A stretch of DNA of 26,431 bases from assembly GCA_031539165.1 (NCBI GenBank), contig JAVKLK010000016.1, forward strand, positions 1 through 26,431, written 5' to 3'. Below the pieces are notes generated by a model. That model was not told where the DNA came from and did not search any database. It saw only the letters and a list, made by a program, of their open reading frames with translations. The DNA is from CAIVSN01 sp031539165 (GTDB taxonomy: Bacteria; Patescibacteriota; Gracilibacteria; BD1-5; UBA2023). The translations under genes were made by a program, and so were the position numbers. Shown here piece by piece: positions 25,970-26,431 of the stretch. How positions within the stretch are numbered: the stretch's first letter is position 1; the number at the start of each line of letters is the position of its first letter.

Positions 25970-26431
25970 ATGAAAAACATGGTCCGCATCCTTCTCGTCA
26001 TCCTCGCAACCCTTACTCTTGCACTGCTCGGCCCTATAGCCCTTGCAAAACAAAGCATTTTCGTAAGTGCAAGTCCCGAAGGCGGAAGGTACGATGGCCC
26101 TACCTATGTCACTCTCACCGCGAGTAATCCCGATGCGCACATTGGGTACACATGCCGAAGAAACGGAACACCCGCTGATCTAGTACAGTATGCAAAACCC
26201 ATTCTTCTTTCTAAATCCTGCGCTCTCAATTATTTTGCCTACGTTGATTATGAAAATGAATCAAAAATAGAGCGAACGGATTACACCATCCTGTATTCTG
26301 ATTCCATTCGTCTTGAAACAAGCAAGTCTGGTATGTTGAGTCTCAAGAATACCGGGAAAGAAACCGTCGACATCGGAGGATGGGCCGTGATTGCTGGGAC
26401 GGGAGGATTGGATATACCTGCTGGGACAACC
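25970..26431 (+). CDS. Exported protein with chitobiase-like and lamin-tail domains, 3' end missing
   Basis: The first 154 codons are in the window. A signal peptide (MKNMVRILLVILATLTLALL, cleavage near IALA|KQ) is followed by a CHB_HEX_C-type module (about 30-105, 'VSASPEGGRYDGPTYVTLTA' then 'YFAYVDYENESKIE'). The start of a lamin-tail domain follows ('LSLKNTGKETVDIGGWAVI', about 118 onward). Such tandem modules occur in large surface-exposed or wall-associated proteins and often carry further domains downstream. The gene diverges from tmRNA. No UGA codon is seen in the visible part. Confidence 0.8.
   Translation, partial: MKNMVRILLVILATLTLALLGPIALAKQSIFVSASPEGGRYDGPTYVTLTASNPDAHIGYTCRRNGTPADLVQYAKPILLSKSCALNYFAYVDYENESKIERTDYTILYSDSIRLETSKSGMLSLKNTGKETVDIGGWAVIAGTGGLDIPAGTT

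Noticed and set aside
1..26431. In-frame TGA codons as pseudogene or frameshift damage
   Set aside because: There are too many, always in frame, and they fall on conserved Gly with normal sequence on both sides.

Overview
The window comes from a bacterium that reads UGA as glycine (translation table 25), so it is most likely a member of Candidatus Gracilibacteria (BD1-5) or Absconditabacteria (SR1) within the Patescibacteria/CPR. Read with the standard code, many genes break at TGA. Read with TGA as Gly, they join into full-length proteins, and the TGA falls on glycines that are invariant in their families: the PIQGT loop of DNA polymerase I, the LSGG signature of two ABC proteins, the VKGS turn of PhnA and the C-terminal region of QueA. 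Every gene used here ends in TAA or TAG. All CDS coordinates below read through UGA.

Layout. 1-2.9 kb (+): the end of a polysaccharide flippase overlaps a polymerase-domain-only DNA polymerase I. 2.9-3.8 kb (-): a secreted lytic transglycosylase. 3.9-8.3 kb (+): rbfA, ftsQ, a small membrane protein, a fused BatA-BatB double von Willebrand protein and a BatC-like protein, tightly packed. 8.3-15.3 kb (-): pyrH, a tail-anchored helix-turn-helix protein, a 577-residue membrane protein, an AT-rich ABC exporter with 17 UGA codons, and gyrB. 15.5-17.0 kb (+): a small unknown protein and an M29-type aminopeptidase. 17.0-18.7 kb (-): an ABC-F ATPase whose stop codon shares a CTAG with the peptidase stop.

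18.8-20.2 kb is the least ordinary part. A GC-rich, UGA-free gene with a strong Shine-Dalgarno sequence sits between two copies of an 11-bp repeat (ATTGACATTTA), each forming the -35 element of a promoter. The second promoter drives no protein gene. It reads into about 150 nt of DNA with five consecutive hairpins, the last a rho-independent terminator: a candidate undescribed structured RNA.

20.2-26.4 kb: queA (-) diverges from a glycosyltransferase family 2 synthase and a PEGA-domain protein (+). Then come a VF530 protein (-), a PhnA-domain protein (+), a small unknown protein (+), tmRNA (-) with a 22-residue tag and abnormal T- and D-loops, and the start of an exported protein with chitobiase-like and lamin-tail domains.

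Regulation. Several genes have no Shine-Dalgarno sequence but do have a -10-like hexamer ending 6 or 7 nt before the ATG, the arrangement expected of leaderless mRNAs. The genes fall into cell-envelope growth (flippase, transglycosylase, FtsQ, Bat proteins, glycosyltransferase), replication (PolA, GyrB), translation (RbfA, ABC-F, QueA, tmRNA) and nucleotide supply (PyrH). There are no rRNA or tRNA genes, insertion sequences or CRISPR arrays in the window.
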